Assembly (NCBI RefSeq): GCF_018070565.1
Contig: NZ_JAGPXL010000040.1
Span: 1-64,000, forward strand
Direction: 5' to 3'
Length of the DNA stretch: 64,000 nucleotides
From: Streptomyces sp. B93
GTDB taxonomy: Bacteria > Actinomycetota > Actinomycetes > Streptomycetales > Streptomycetaceae
The translations under genes and the position numbers were made by a program. This document shows, piece after piece, positions 7,613-15,969 of the stretch (position 1 is the stretch's first letter; every line of letters begins with the position of its first letter). The notes beneath the pieces are model-generated. The model did no database searches. It was not told where the DNA came from and was given only the letters and a program-made list of their open reading frames with translations.

Positions 7613-9949
7613 ATGACGACCGAGAGCACGGCACCTCCACCGAACGGCGAGCCGTTCGGCAGGCACGCCTCGAAGGGGGAGGGCTCGGAGGGGGAGGGCT
7701 CGGACGGGCGGACGCCCGGGGGGCAGGTCTCCGGTGGGCGGGCGCCCACGGGGGCGGGTCCTCGCCGGGCAGGTGCCCGAGGGGCGGGTCCTCGCCGGGC
7801 AGTCCTCCGACGGGCAGGCGCCCAAGGGCCAGACCTCCGCCGTGCGGATGTCCTCCGTGGAGACCTTCGGCAAGCGGGCTTCCTGTGGGCAAGGCTCCGC
7901 CGTGCGGATGTCCTCCGTGGAGACCTCCGGCAAGCGGGCTTCCTGTGGGCAAGCCTCCGCCGTGCGGATGTCCTCCGTGGAGACCTCCGGCAAGCGGGCT
8001 TCCTGTGGGCAAGGTTCCGCCGTGCGGATGTCCTCCGTGGAGACCTCCGACGGGCAGGCGCCCAAGGGCCAGACCTCCGCCGTGCGGATGTCCTCCGTGG
8101 AGACCTCCGGCAAGCGGGCTTCCTGTGGGCAAGCCTCCGCCGTGCAGACCTCCTCCGTGCAGACCTCCTCCGTGCAGGCCCCCGACAAGCACGCCTCCGG
8201 CGGCTGGTGCTGCTGGGTGCCGTGTTGGTCGTGCTCGTCCCCGGTCTCCTCCTCGGAGGCGCCGCCCCCGCCGCCGCCCACGCCGCCCTCAGCGGCACCG
8301 ACCCCCGCGACGGCACCGTCCTCAAGTCGGCCCCCCGCCACCTCGACCTGACGTTCACCGAGTCCGTCGGCCTGCTCGACGGCTCGGTCCGGGTGCTGGA
8401 CCCGGAGGGCCACCGGCTACGGCTGGCGGAGCCCCGGCACGGCCCCGGCGGTGGCGACACCGTCCGCGTCGCCCTGCCCCGCGACCTCGGCACCGGCACC
8501 TACACGGTGGCCTGGCGGGTGGTGTCGGCCGACAGCCACCCGGTGTCCGGCGCGTTCACCTTCTCGGTGGGGGAGCGCACCCTGGCGGCGGCCGTACCCG
8601 ACACCGGCCCGCCCGAGGACCCGGCCACCAAGAGCCTGCACAACATGGCCCGTTACCTCGCCTACCTCGCCGTGGCCCTGCTGATCGGCGCCGCCGCCTT
8701 CGTCGTCGTGTGCCGCCCGGCCGACCCCGCCCCGCTGCGGACGCCCCTGCGCCTGGCCTGGTGGACCCTGCTGACGGCCACCCTGGGCCTGCTGGTCCTG
8801 CGCGCCCCCTACGAGGCGGGCACCGGCCCGGCGACGGCCCTCGACGCGGACGCCCTCACCGGCACCCTCACCACCCGCCCCGGCCTGGCCCTGCTGGCCC
8901 GCCTGGCCCTGCTCGTACCGGTGGCCTTCGTCCTCACCCGTCTCCTCGGCGGCTCCCGCACCCGCACCACCCTCGCCACGGGCGCCGCCCTGGCCACGGC
9001 CCTCACCCTCACCTGGGCGGCGGCCGAGCACGCGTCCGCGGGAATCCAGGTCCCGTTGGCGATGGCGTCCCACGTGCTGCACCTGCTGGCGGCGTCGGTC
9101 TGGCTGGGCGGCCTCGTCGCCCTCTACCGCACCCGCGTCGCCCCGGCAGCCGTCACCCGCTTCTCCCGGCTGGCCTTCACCTCCGTCACCGTCCTGGTGG
9201 TCACCGGCACCTACCAGTCCTGGCGCGGCCTCGGCCCCCTCGACGCCCTCACCTCCACCTCGTACGGCCGTCTCCTGCTCGCCAAACTCGCCGCGGTCGC
9301 CCTGCTGCTGACGGCCGCGACGTTCTCCCGCCGCTGGACCCGGAGCCCGGCGATGAGCGCCCCCGTCGGCGCGCGGGTACCGGCGATGGCGGGCGGCGGC
9401 CCCCCGGAAGCCCCCGGCGACCGGACGCCTCCCCCCGCCCTTCCCGAGGAGCCGTCGCCCCGTGCCCTGCGCCGCTCGGTGCTGGTCGAGGCGGTCATCG
9501 GCGTGGTCGTCCTGGTCCTCACCACCGTCCTCACCAGCACCCTCCCGGGCCGCGCCGCCACCGAGGCCGCGGCGACGGCCGCCGACAGCGCACCGGCGGG
9601 GCAGCCGCTCGCGGCCGTCACGACGGTCCCCTTCGATCTGGGGGAGGCGGGCGGGCGGGGCACCGTGCAGCTCAGCGTGGACCCGGCCCGGGTCGGCGAG
9701 AACAGCGTCCAGGCGGTCGTCTTCGGCCCCGACGGCGGCATCTCCACCGTCCCCGAGCTGCGGCTCTCCTTCACCCTCCCCGCCCAGGGCATCGGCCCGC
9801 TCGCCGCCGACCTGACCGACCGGGGCGGCTACTGGGCCACCGACTCGCTCGACCTGCCCGTCGCGGGCGAGTGGACGATGCGGGTGACCGTGCGCACGAC
9901 GGACGTCGACCAGGTGACGGAGTCGACTCGGATCCGGGTCTGGGGCTAG
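7613..9949 (+). CDS. CopC-CopD copper-resistance fusion protein with a pentapeptide-like N-terminal extension
   Basis: Reading from ATG 7613 gives 778 residues. Residues 1 to about 195 are built from 60-bp DNA repeats and read as five-residue steps (ADVLR, GDLRQ, AGFLW, ARLRR). After a hydrophobic signal or anchor (LVLLGAVLVVLVPGLLL) comes a CopC domain starting AAHAALSGTDPRDG, with the N-terminal copper-ligand His, then a polytopic CopD domain (about eight helices) and a periplasmic-type C-terminal domain of the FixH/YtkA kind. CopC/CopD move copper across the membrane. Normal family members start at the signal peptide. GTG at 8207 would give that shorter form, so translation of the extension needs proof. 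Confidence 0.8.
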   Translation: MTTESTAPPPNGEPFGRHASKGEGSEGEGSDGRTPGGQVSGGRAPTGAGPRRAGARGAGPRRAVLRRAGAQGPDLRRADVLRGDLRQAGFLWARLRRADVLRGDLRQAGFLWASLRRADVLRGDLRQAGFLWARFRRADVLRGDLRRAGAQGPDLRRADVLRGDLRQAGFLWASLRRADLLRADLLRAGPRQARLRRLVLLGAVLVVLVPGLLLGGAAPAAAHAALSGTDPRDGTVLKSAPRHLDLTFTESVGLLDGSVRVLDPEGHRLRLAEPRHGPGGGDTVRVALPRDLGTGTYTVAWRVVSADSHPVSGAFTFSVGERTLAAAVPDTGPPEDPATKSLHNMARYLAYLAVALLIGAAAFVVVCRPADPAPLRTPLRLAWWTLLTATLGLLVLRAPYEAGTGPATALDADALTGTLTTRPGLALLARLALLVPVAFVLTRLLGGSRTRTTLATGAALATALTLTWAAAEHASAGIQVPLAMASHVLHLLAASVWLGGLVALYRTRVAPAAVTRFSRLAFTSVTVLVVTGTYQSWRGLGPLDALTSTSYGRLLLAKLAAVALLLTAATFSRRWTRSPAMSAPVGARVPAMAGGGPPEAPGDRTPPPALPEEPSPRALRRSVLVEAVIGVVVLVLTTVLTSTLPGRAATEAAATAADSAPAGQPLAAVTTVPFDLGEAGGRGTVQLSVDPARVGENSVQAVVFGPDGGISTVPELRLSFTLPAQGIGPLAADLTDRGGYWATDSLDLPVAGEWTMRVTVRTTDVDQVTESTRIRVWG
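7801..8160. repeat. 60-bp tandem repeat array, six units (A B B B A B)
   Basis: Six consecutive 60-bp units with period exactly 60. Type A (with cgggcaggcgcccaagggcc) occurs at 7801 and 8041. Type B (with caagcgggcttcctgtgggc) occurs at 7861, 7921, 7981 and 8101. All but the last share ccgtgcggatgtcctccgtgg. Shorter 15-bp repeats (gtgcagacctcctcc) follow to about 8178, and a roughly 31-bp repeat precedes at 7740-7800. Because 60 is a multiple of 3, all frames stay open on both strands. Confidence 0.95.
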
Positions 9950-10031
9950 CCTCTGCCCGGCATCTCACACGACATTCCGAAGATCACAGGAATGCGATGG
10001 TTCCTCGGGCCGACGGGAGCAGGCGAGCGAC

Positions 10032-11312
10032 GTGACCAGCACCGCACCGCCCGGCCCCACCCCCGGCGGTCTCCCCGGCCCCACCCCCGGGGAGACCCCC
10101 GCCGACACCGCCGCCGCACAGCGCCGCGTCCTGCGCGTCCTGGTCGCCGCCCAGGTGCTCAGCGGCGCCGGACTGGCCGCCGGGATCACGGTCGGCGCAC
10201 TGCTCGCCCAGGACATGCTCGGCTCGACCGGTCTCGCGGGCCTGCCCAGCGCCCTGTTCACCGCCGGGTCCGCGCTCGCCGCCGTCACCGTCGGCCGGAT
10301 CTCCCAGGCCGGCGGGCGGCGCCCCGGACTCGCCACCGGTTACCTCACCGGCGCCGTCGGCAGCGCGGGCGTCATCGTCGCCGCCGTGCTCGACAGCCCC
10401 GCCCTGCTCTTCGTCGCCCTGTTCGTCTACGGCGCGGGCAGCGCGACCAACCTCCAGGCCCGGTACGCCGGAGCCGACCTCGCCACCCCCGACCGGCGGG
10501 CCCGAGCCGTGTCCACGGTGCTGGTCGCCACCACCCTCGGCGGCGTCGCCGGACCCAACCTCGCCGCGCCCACCGGCAACTTCGCGGAGACCCTCGGCAT
10601 CCCCCACCTCGCCGGACCGTTCCTGTTGTCCGGTGCCGCGTACGCGCTGGCCGCGCTGGTCCTGGCCGTCCTGCTGCGCCCCGACCCGCTGCTCCTGGCC
10701 AGAAGCCTCGCCGCCGACGCCGTACGGCGGGAATCCGGGCCGCGGGAAGCCGCCGCCGAGCCGGGCGGCGGGGTCGTCCTGGGCGCACTGGTCATGATCG
10801 TCACCCAGCTGGTGATGATCGCCGTGATGACGATGACGCCCGTGCACATGCACGACCACGGACACGGCACGGCCGCCTCCGGTCTGGTCATCGCCGTCCA
10901 TGTCGCCGCGATGTACCTGCCGTCCCCGCTGACCGGCTGGCTCGTCGACCGGTACGGCCGCCTCACCGTCGCCGCCGCGTCCGGCGTCATCCTGCTCGCC
11001 GCCGGCGTCGTCGCGGCCACCGCGCCCGTGGACTCCGTCGCGCTGCTCGCCCTCGCGCTCGCCCTGCTCGGCCTCGGCTGGAACTTCGGCCTCGTCGCCG
11101 GCACGGCGATCATCACCGACACCGTGCCGCTCGCCAACCGGGCCAGGACACAGGGCCTGGTCGACGTCGCCATCGCCATCGCGGGCGCGACCGGCGGCAT
11201 GGCCTCCGGGTTCGTCGTGGCCGCCGCCAGCTATCCGGTCCTGGCCCTGACGGGCGGGGCGCTGGCGCTGGCGGTGCTGCCCGCCGTGGCGGTCAGCGCG
11301 TACCGGCGCTGA
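10032..11312 (+). CDS. MFS transporter
   Basis: The product is 426 residues with about 12 predicted membrane helices. It carries a typical MFS loop (GRISQAGGRRPG between helices 2 and 3; DRYGR in the second half). A His-rich stretch (PVHMHDHGHG) lies at the outer end of a helix in the C-terminal half, compatible with metal sensing or transport but also seen in other actinobacterial MFS proteins. The GTG start has GCGAGCGAC upstream. It lies just downstream of the CopC-CopD gene in the same direction, so a metal link is possible but unproven. Confidence 0.85.
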   Translation: MTSTAPPGPTPGGLPGPTPGETPADTAAAQRRVLRVLVAAQVLSGAGLAAGITVGALLAQDMLGSTGLAGLPSALFTAGSALAAVTVGRISQAGGRRPGLATGYLTGAVGSAGVIVAAVLDSPALLFVALFVYGAGSATNLQARYAGADLATPDRRARAVSTVLVATTLGGVAGPNLAAPTGNFAETLGIPHLAGPFLLSGAAYALAALVLAVLLRPDPLLLARSLAADAVRRESGPREAAAEPGGGVVLGALVMIVTQLVMIAVMTMTPVHMHDHGHGTAASGLVIAVHVAAMYLPSPLTGWLVDRYGRLTVAAASGVILLAAGVVAATAPVDSVALLALALALLGLGWNFGLVAGTAIITDTVPLANRARTQGLVDVAIAIAGATGGMASGFVVAAASYPVLALTGGALALAVLPAVAVSAYRR

Positions 11313-11425
11313 ACAGCCGCCGGACGGCCCCACTGGCCCATGGGTAGGCACCACCAGGCCCTATGGGTACCCGCGTCAGTGCGATGAGCTGGAGACGACA
11401 GCGAGGGCGCGGCGAGGGAGGCACG

Positions 11426-12379
11426 ATGAGTGGTGTGGGCGGAACGGCGAGCGGTGTCGGCGGAACGGTGAGCGGCGTGGTCGTCGTCGGGGTGGACGGC
11501 TCGGAATCGAGCCTGAACGCCGTGGAGGCCGCGGCCCGCGAGGCACGCGCGCGTGGAGCGACCCTGCGCGTCGTGCACGCCTTCCTGTGGCCCGCGCTGC
11601 ACGTGCCCCTCGGCCCGTCGCCGGTGGGCCCGAGCGCCGGCGGGCTGCGCAAGCTGGCCGAGGGCCTGCTGACCGAGGCGGTGGAACGGGCCACGGCGAC
11701 CGCACCGGACGTACGGGTCGAGCAGACCCTGGTGACCGGTGAGCCGCTGACGGTCCTGGAGGCGCAGTCGCGGGGGGCCGAGCTGGTCGTGGTGGGCTCC
11801 CGCGGCATGGGCGGGTTCGTGGGGCTGCTGGTCGGCTCCACGGCGGTGCACCTCGCGGCGCACGGCGCCTGCCCGGTGCTGGTGGTGCGCGAGCAGTCCG
11901 CCGCCGACGGCCCGGTCGTCCTCGGCGTGGACGGCTCACCCGCCGCCGACCGGGCCGTCGACTTCGCCTTCGCCGAGGCCGAGCTGCGCAAGGCCCCGCT
12001 GGTGGCCCTGCACGCCTGGACCAACTGGAACGCGCCGCTGCCCGCCCCGCAGGACGCCTCCGAGCCGTACGCCAACCCGCCGGGCGCGCTCGCCTCGGAG
12101 GAGGAACGCCTGCTCTACGAGGCACTCGCGGGCCACCAGGAGCGGTACCCGGGCGTGGTCGTCGAGCACAAGGTCGTGCACGGGGGCACCCGGGAGGCCC
12201 TGATCGAGGCGAGCCGGTCCGCACAGCTGATGGTGGTCGGCTCCCGGGGCCGCGGCGGCTTCACCGGCCTGCTGCTCGGCTCCGTCAGCCAGGCCGTACT
12301 GCACCACGCGCACTGCCCGGTCGCGGTCGTACGGGCGACACGTCCCGCGTCCGGCACCCGCACCGGGACGGGAGAGTGA
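11426..12379 (+). CDS. Tandem-domain universal stress protein
   Basis: The product is 317 residues with two UspA domains. Each has the N-terminal VVGVDGSESS or VLGVDGSPAA strand-loop and the ATP-binding G-2x-G-9x-G(S/T) motif (GSRGMGGFVGLLVGS and GSRGRGGFTGLLLGS). Both end in HCPV/ACPV-type strands. The first 18 residues contain a direct repeat (SGVGGT twice), encoded by a 24-bp duplication. The ATG at 11426 has GGGAGG at good spacing. It is followed by a second Usp gene overlapping or abutting the stop. Confidence 0.92.
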   Translation: MSGVGGTASGVGGTVSGVVVVGVDGSESSLNAVEAAAREARARGATLRVVHAFLWPALHVPLGPSPVGPSAGGLRKLAEGLLTEAVERATATAPDVRVEQTLVTGEPLTVLEAQSRGAELVVVGSRGMGGFVGLLVGSTAVHLAAHGACPVLVVREQSAADGPVVLGVDGSPAADRAVDFAFAEAELRKAPLVALHAWTNWNAPLPAPQDASEPYANPPGALASEEERLLYEALAGHQERYPGVVVEHKVVHGGTREALIEASRSAQLMVVGSRGRGGFTGLLLGSVSQAVLHHAHCPVAVVRATRPASGTRTGTGE

Positions 12380-12384
12380 CGGAG

Positions 12385-13320
12385 ATGAGCGACCCGGCAT
12401 CGGACTTCACGACGACCGGCCCGGTGATCGTGGGCGTGGACGGCTCCGAGTCCAGCCTGCACGCCGTCGAGGTCGCGGCCCACGAGGCACGGCTGCGGGG
12501 CGTGCCCCTGCGGATCGTGCACGCCTTCGGCCACCCGACCGGCCACCTGCCGACCGGCACACCCCCCTGGAACCCGGCCGGCCACGGCCTGGAGCCGATG
12601 GTCCACGGCACCCTGGCCCGCGCCGAGGAACGCGCCCACAAGGCCGCCCCCGGCACCGAGGTCGACCGCTCCGTGGTGGCGGGCGACGCGTTCGAGGTGC
12701 TGGAGGTCGAGTCCCGCTCGGCGTCGCTGACCGTGGTCGGCAGCCGCGGCCTGGGCGGCTTCGCCGGGCTCCTCCTGGGCTCGACGGCCGCACACCTCGC
12801 CGCGCATGGCACCTGCCCCCTGCTGGTGGCGCGCGGCCGGCCCGACCCCGTCGGCGCGGTCCTGCTCGCCGTCGACGGCTCCGAGGCCGGGGAGGCGGCC
12901 GTCGCGTTCGCGTTCACCGAGGCCGCGCTGCGCGGGGCCCCGCTGGTCGCCGTCCACGTGTGGAACACCTGGAGCGAACGCGCCTACGAGGGCCCCGGTG
13001 ACCCCCTCAGCGCCGTGGTCGCCGACGCCGACGACCTCCGCGAGGCCGAACAGCGCCTGCTGGACGACACGGTGGAGCGATGGCAGGGGCGCTTCCCCCA
13101 GGTCACCGTGGAGCGCCGCCTGCTCCGCTCCCGCGTCCGCCCGGCCCTCATCGAGGCCAGCCGGTCGGCCCAGCTGCTGGTGACGGGGGCGCGCGGGCAC
13201 GGCGGCTTCACGGGCCTGCTGCTGGGCTCGGTGAGCAGCAGGCCCTGCTGCACCACGCGCACTGCCCGGTGGCGGTCGTACGCGCGGGCCGCCCCTGACC
13301 GCATGGGCGGGTCCCCGTGA
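12385..13320 (+). CDS. Second tandem universal stress protein, frameshifted at the C-terminus
   Basis: This protein is about 48% like its neighbour by eye, with two UspA domains and motifs GSRGLGGFAGLLLGS and GARGHGGFTGLLLGS. After GSVSS (about 13232) the frame changes and the tail reads RPCCTTRTARWRSYAR. In the +2 frame the DNA encodes the expected ALLHHAHCPVAVVRAGRP and stops at 13298. So a 2-nt insertion or 1-nt deletion near 13230-13237 has replaced the last beta strand. The ATP-binding residues are upstream and intact. GTG 12376 is an alternative start. Confidence 0.85.
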   Translation: MSDPASDFTTTGPVIVGVDGSESSLHAVEVAAHEARLRGVPLRIVHAFGHPTGHLPTGTPPWNPAGHGLEPMVHGTLARAEERAHKAAPGTEVDRSVVAGDAFEVLEVESRSASLTVVGSRGLGGFAGLLLGSTAAHLAAHGTCPLLVARGRPDPVGAVLLAVDGSEAGEAAVAFAFTEAALRGAPLVAVHVWNTWSERAYEGPGDPLSAVVADADDLREAEQRLLDDTVERWQGRFPQVTVERRLLRSRVRPALIEASRSAQLLVTGARGHGGFTGLLLGSVSSRPCCTTRTARWRSYARAAPDRMGGSP

Positions 13321-14220
13321 TCAGGGAAACGCGGGCTCGCGCGGACTCCCGCGGAAGACCTGATCCCGATGCCAGGCGCGGTGGGCGTCCGCGACCCGGT
13401 CGCCCTCCCGCTGCGGCCCGATGACCGCCCGCCCGGCGAGCACCAGCACATGCTCACGGGCGGCGGTCCCCCGCCCGACGAACCGCTCGGACACCAGGAC
13501 CCGGTGCCCGTCGCCGACCCCGAGCACCCCCTTGTCGAACAGCTTGTGGTGCAGGGAGCACAGGCACAGCCCGTTGTCGACGTCGTCGGGACCGTCGAAG
13601 GCCCACCACCGCACATGGGCGGCCTCCAGACCCACCGGCGCCGCGTCGATCACGCCGTCGTACCCGCAGAAGGCGCACTGGTACTCGTAGGCGGTCAACA
13701 CCCTCTCCCGCATGCCGGGGTCCCGCCGCCTGCGCGGCACGCGCGCGTACGGCCCCGCCTCCGCGGGCTCCAGCTCGAGCCCGACGGCCTCGCACAGATC
13801 GCCGTGCAGCGAGGGCGGGAAGTGCAGGTCGAGCAGCACGCGCGCCATCCGCGCGAGCAGGTCGGGCTCCCGACGCAGGGCCTGGCGCAACCCGGGCGCC
13901 AGCCGCCCCGAGGCCCCCGCCGCGCGCAGCTCCCCGACCCCGCTCCCCGGGCTGCCGGGCCCGCGGTCCGTCCGCACCTCCCACACCCCGTCACTCACCA
14001 GATGATGAAAGGGATACGCGGGCGAAGTCCGGTTGGCGGGCCCGTACTCGACGAGCAGCCGCTGAAGATCCCCCTCCACCGCGCTGTACCGCAGCTCCCC
14101 GTCCGCGTCCCGCTGCCACCGCCCCAGCGCGTACAGCAGCAACAACGGCTTGTGCGGGGCCCGCACCCCGCTCCGGCTCCACTGCCTCAGCCTCGCGGCA
14201 CGCTCCAGCCAGTCGTCCAT
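13321..14220 (-). CDS. HNH restriction endonuclease of the phosphorothioate-DNA-binding (ScoMcrA-like) type
   Basis: The product is 299 residues. The N-terminal half (ARLRQWSRSGVRAPHKPLLL, YPFHHLVSDGVWEV) matches the sulfur-binding domain type of actinobacterial McrA-like proteins. The C-terminal half is an HNH nuclease: a zinc pair CAFCGYDG, EAAHVRWW with the first His, and DNGLCLCSLHHKLFD supplying the N and H. Such type IV enzymes cut DNA carrying phosphorothioate or methylated bases. No dnd genes are in the window, consistent with incompatibility between the two. It lies beside the tRNA-Ser island and is probably part of accessory DNA. Confidence 0.85.
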   Translation of the reverse strand: MDDWLERAARLRQWSRSGVRAPHKPLLLLYALGRWQRDADGELRYSAVEGDLQRLLVEYGPANRTSPAYPFHHLVSDGVWEVRTDRGPGSPGSGVGELRAAGASGRLAPGLRQALRREPDLLARMARVLLDLHFPPSLHGDLCEAVGLELEPAEAGPYARVPRRRRDPGMRERVLTAYEYQCAFCGYDGVIDAAPVGLEAAHVRWWAFDGPDDVDNGLCLCSLHHKLFDKGVLGVGDGHRVLVSERFVGRGTAAREHVLVLAGRAVIGPQREGDRVADAHRAWHRDQVFRGSPREPAFP

Positions 14221-14361
14221 GACCGGCGATCGTAAGCGGCACGCCGTCCCCGACGAACACCTTCAAGACCCCCGGTGCTCCCCCCATGGGTGCCTCTACT
14301 CGTCCCGAACTGAGTACTTCAGCCCTGTCCCACCCCACCCCCGGACGGCGAGGCTTGCCCC

Positions 14362-14769
14362 ATGGAACAACGGCCACCGGCACGCGCCCACCAGCTGACG
14401 GCGACCTTCGCCCTCACCCTGCTGACCCTCACGACCTGGGCCGGCTGGCTCGGTTGGGACCAGCGACGCGACGTGCACCCCGACGGCTCGACGACCGGCC
14501 CGTACGAGGCCTGGCAGGTGATCGGCCTGGTCCTGTGCCTGCTGCCGCCGCTGTACTGGGCGGCGAGCCGCAACCTCGTCCCGTCGGCCGTCCTGGGCAT
14601 CCCGGCCGGCCTGACGGCCGCCGCGTACTACGACTGGTCGGACGACGCGAGCGGCCTCTTCATGGTCGGAGTGCTGATGGTCATGGTGGGCAGCCTTTTC
14701 ACCACCGCCGCGTCCGCCTCCCTCATCGCCTCGCTACGACGGCCCCGTCCCGCGCGGGAAGGAAGATGA
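14362..14769 (+). CDS. Small integral membrane protein, hypothetical
   Basis: The product is 135 residues with four predicted membrane helices (near ALTLLTLTTWAGWLG, VIGLVLCLLPPLYW, LVPSAVLGIPAGLTAAAYY and LFMVGVLMVMVGSLF) and short polar loops. I do not recognise the family. The 3' end overlaps the antisense aquaporin remnant by 47 bp. Confidence 0.65.
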   Translation: MEQRPPARAHQLTATFALTLLTLTTWAGWLGWDQRRDVHPDGSTTGPYEAWQVIGLVLCLLPPLYWAASRNLVPSAVLGIPAGLTAAAYYDWSDDASGLFMVGVLMVMVGSLFTTAASASLIASLRRPRPAREGR

Positions 14770-14962
14770 GCCCGACCAGCACCAGCCCGACCACCCCGCC
14801 GATCACCTGCGTGCTCACGAACCCCACGAGGTAGGAGGCGACGGCGACGGGAGCGAACCGGAGCCGGCCGGTGCGGGCCAGCCCGAAGACGGCCAGGACC
14901 AGCCCCGATGTGGCGACGGCCTCCCCCAGCAGCGGATGCCCAACGGACCGGTCGTGCGGGTT
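14723..14962 (-). pseudogene. Aquaporin (MIP family) remnant
   Basis: Read on the minus strand, NPHDRSVGHPLLGEAVATSG, LVLAVFGLARTGR and APVAVASYLVGF match the second half of the arsenic-locus aquaporins of Streptomyces. The segment that should carry the second NPA box is missing. The text jumps to VSTQVIGGVVGLVLVGLIFLP, the last helix. The N-terminal half is replaced by unrelated sequence. This is a relic with two deletions, not a channel. Confidence 0.75.
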
Positions 14963-15184
14963 CGGCGACGGCCCCGGAGGCCAGCGGCGCCCGGGACGGC
15001 ACGGGCCCGTCACGGACAGGACCGCTTGTGGTCGGCGGCACCCCCGGTGGACTCCGCCGGCTCGGCGAACCGACCGGCGAGCGAGGCGATGACGCTGCCG
15101 ACACCGGCCCGCCCGAAGCCCTCCCGGGACAAGAGAGCCAGATGCCCGACAACGCCGACCACCCCGACAAGCCCCGATGGGCTG

Positions 15185-15535
15185 GACAAGCCCTCCGTGC
15201 TCCTCGGCTGCGTCCACAACGCGGGCCGCTCCCAGATGGCCGCCGCCCGGCTGACCCCCCTCACCGGGGACCGCGTCGAGGTCCGCTCCGCAGGCTCCGA
15301 CCCGGGTACGGCCGTCAACCCGGCCGCCGTCGAGGCGATGCGCGAGGTCGGCATCGACATCTCCGCCGAGATCCCGGAGATCCTCACCACGGACGCCGTC
15401 CAGCAGTCCGACATCTGCATCACCATGGGCTGCGGCGACACCCGCCCCGTCTACCCCGGCAAGCGCTACCTCGACTGGCAGCTCTCCCTGCTCGAGGAAA
15501 TCGCGCCACCACCTCGCCAGGACAACGGGACCTGA
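15185..15535 (+). pseudogene. Arsenate reductase (low-MW phosphatase type ArsC) remnant
   Basis: DKPSVLLGCVHNAGRSQMAA carries the P-loop CVHNAGRS, and VEVRSAGSDPGTAVNPAAVEAM, ITMGCGDTRP and GKRYLDW follow in the expected order. The normal C-terminal helix of about 25 residues after LDW is replaced by SLLEEIAPPPRQDNGT. No proper in-frame start with a ribosome-binding site is seen (nearest ATG 15089). It is probably a truncated relic of the same arsenic locus as the adjacent aquaporin fragment, here in opposite orientation. Confidence 0.7.
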
Positions 15536-15540
15536 GAACC

Positions 15541-15578
15541 GTCGAAGGGCCCCACCGCGAACGGTGGGGCCCTTCGAC
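15541..15578. terminator. Hairpin, probably the original tRNA-Ser terminator
   Basis: Perfect 17-bp stem (gtcgaagggccccaccg) with CGAA loop, lying 22 bp beyond the left tRNA-Ser fragment on the minus strand. Before insertion of the island this would have been the downstream terminator of the tRNA gene. Confidence 0.6.
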
Positions 15579-15599
15579 AACGTGCCCGGTGAGGCACTG

Positions 15600-15653
15600 G
15601 CGGAGGATACGAGATTCGAACTCGTGAGGGGTTGCCCCCAACACGCTTTCCAA
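15600..15653 (-). repeat. attL-like duplication: 3' part of tRNA-Ser
   Basis: 54 bp identical to 20955-21008. It covers the acceptor 3' strand, T arm, variable arm and anticodon arm of tRNA-Ser(GGA). The D arm and 5' acceptor strand are absent. This is the duplication expected from integration into a tRNA 3' end. Confidence 0.9.
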
Positions 15654-15747
15654 ATGTTCGTCCGAGGGTTCGGCGAGGGCCGGGGATGTTCTGACCTGCG
15701 GTGAAGCGGGTGGTGGTGAGCCTTCCGGACGATGCTGGACGAGGGTG

Positions 15748-15769
15748 AATGAGACCAAAACTGAGACCA
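15748..15769 (+). repeat. 22-bp direct repeat, left copy
   Basis: aatgagaccaaaactgagacca, identical to 20868-20889 and in the same orientation. Each copy lies 66-95 bp inside the att repeats, so it may be part of the original recombination arm sites or a relic of an earlier insertion. Confidence 0.8.
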
Positions 15770-15969
15770 GAGAGCAACTGGCCTTCGCTGGTTGTCGGAG
15801 CGTGGTCGGCTGTGTCTACAGATGCGGCGTGTGGATCTTGCAAGCAGCGCCAGCCGCCTCGGCTGGAAAGCGTCGTGGAACGTGCTCGCGCGGTAGAGAG
15901 TCTCGATGATCCAGGTGCTCAGCGACCTTGATCGCCCTATCCTGATGGAAGGTCAGACGGGTGGGGGCG

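Noticed and set aside
7801..8160. 60-bp repeat array considered as CRISPR or satellite DNA
   Set aside because: There are no distinct spacers; units abut directly and read through in frame with CopC.
7327..8499. Minus-strand frames of 350-470 codons through the 60-bp repeats
   Set aside because: A 60-bp period keeps every frame open. Only the plus frame continues into the CopC-CopD domains; the reverse frames have no start signal or known domain.
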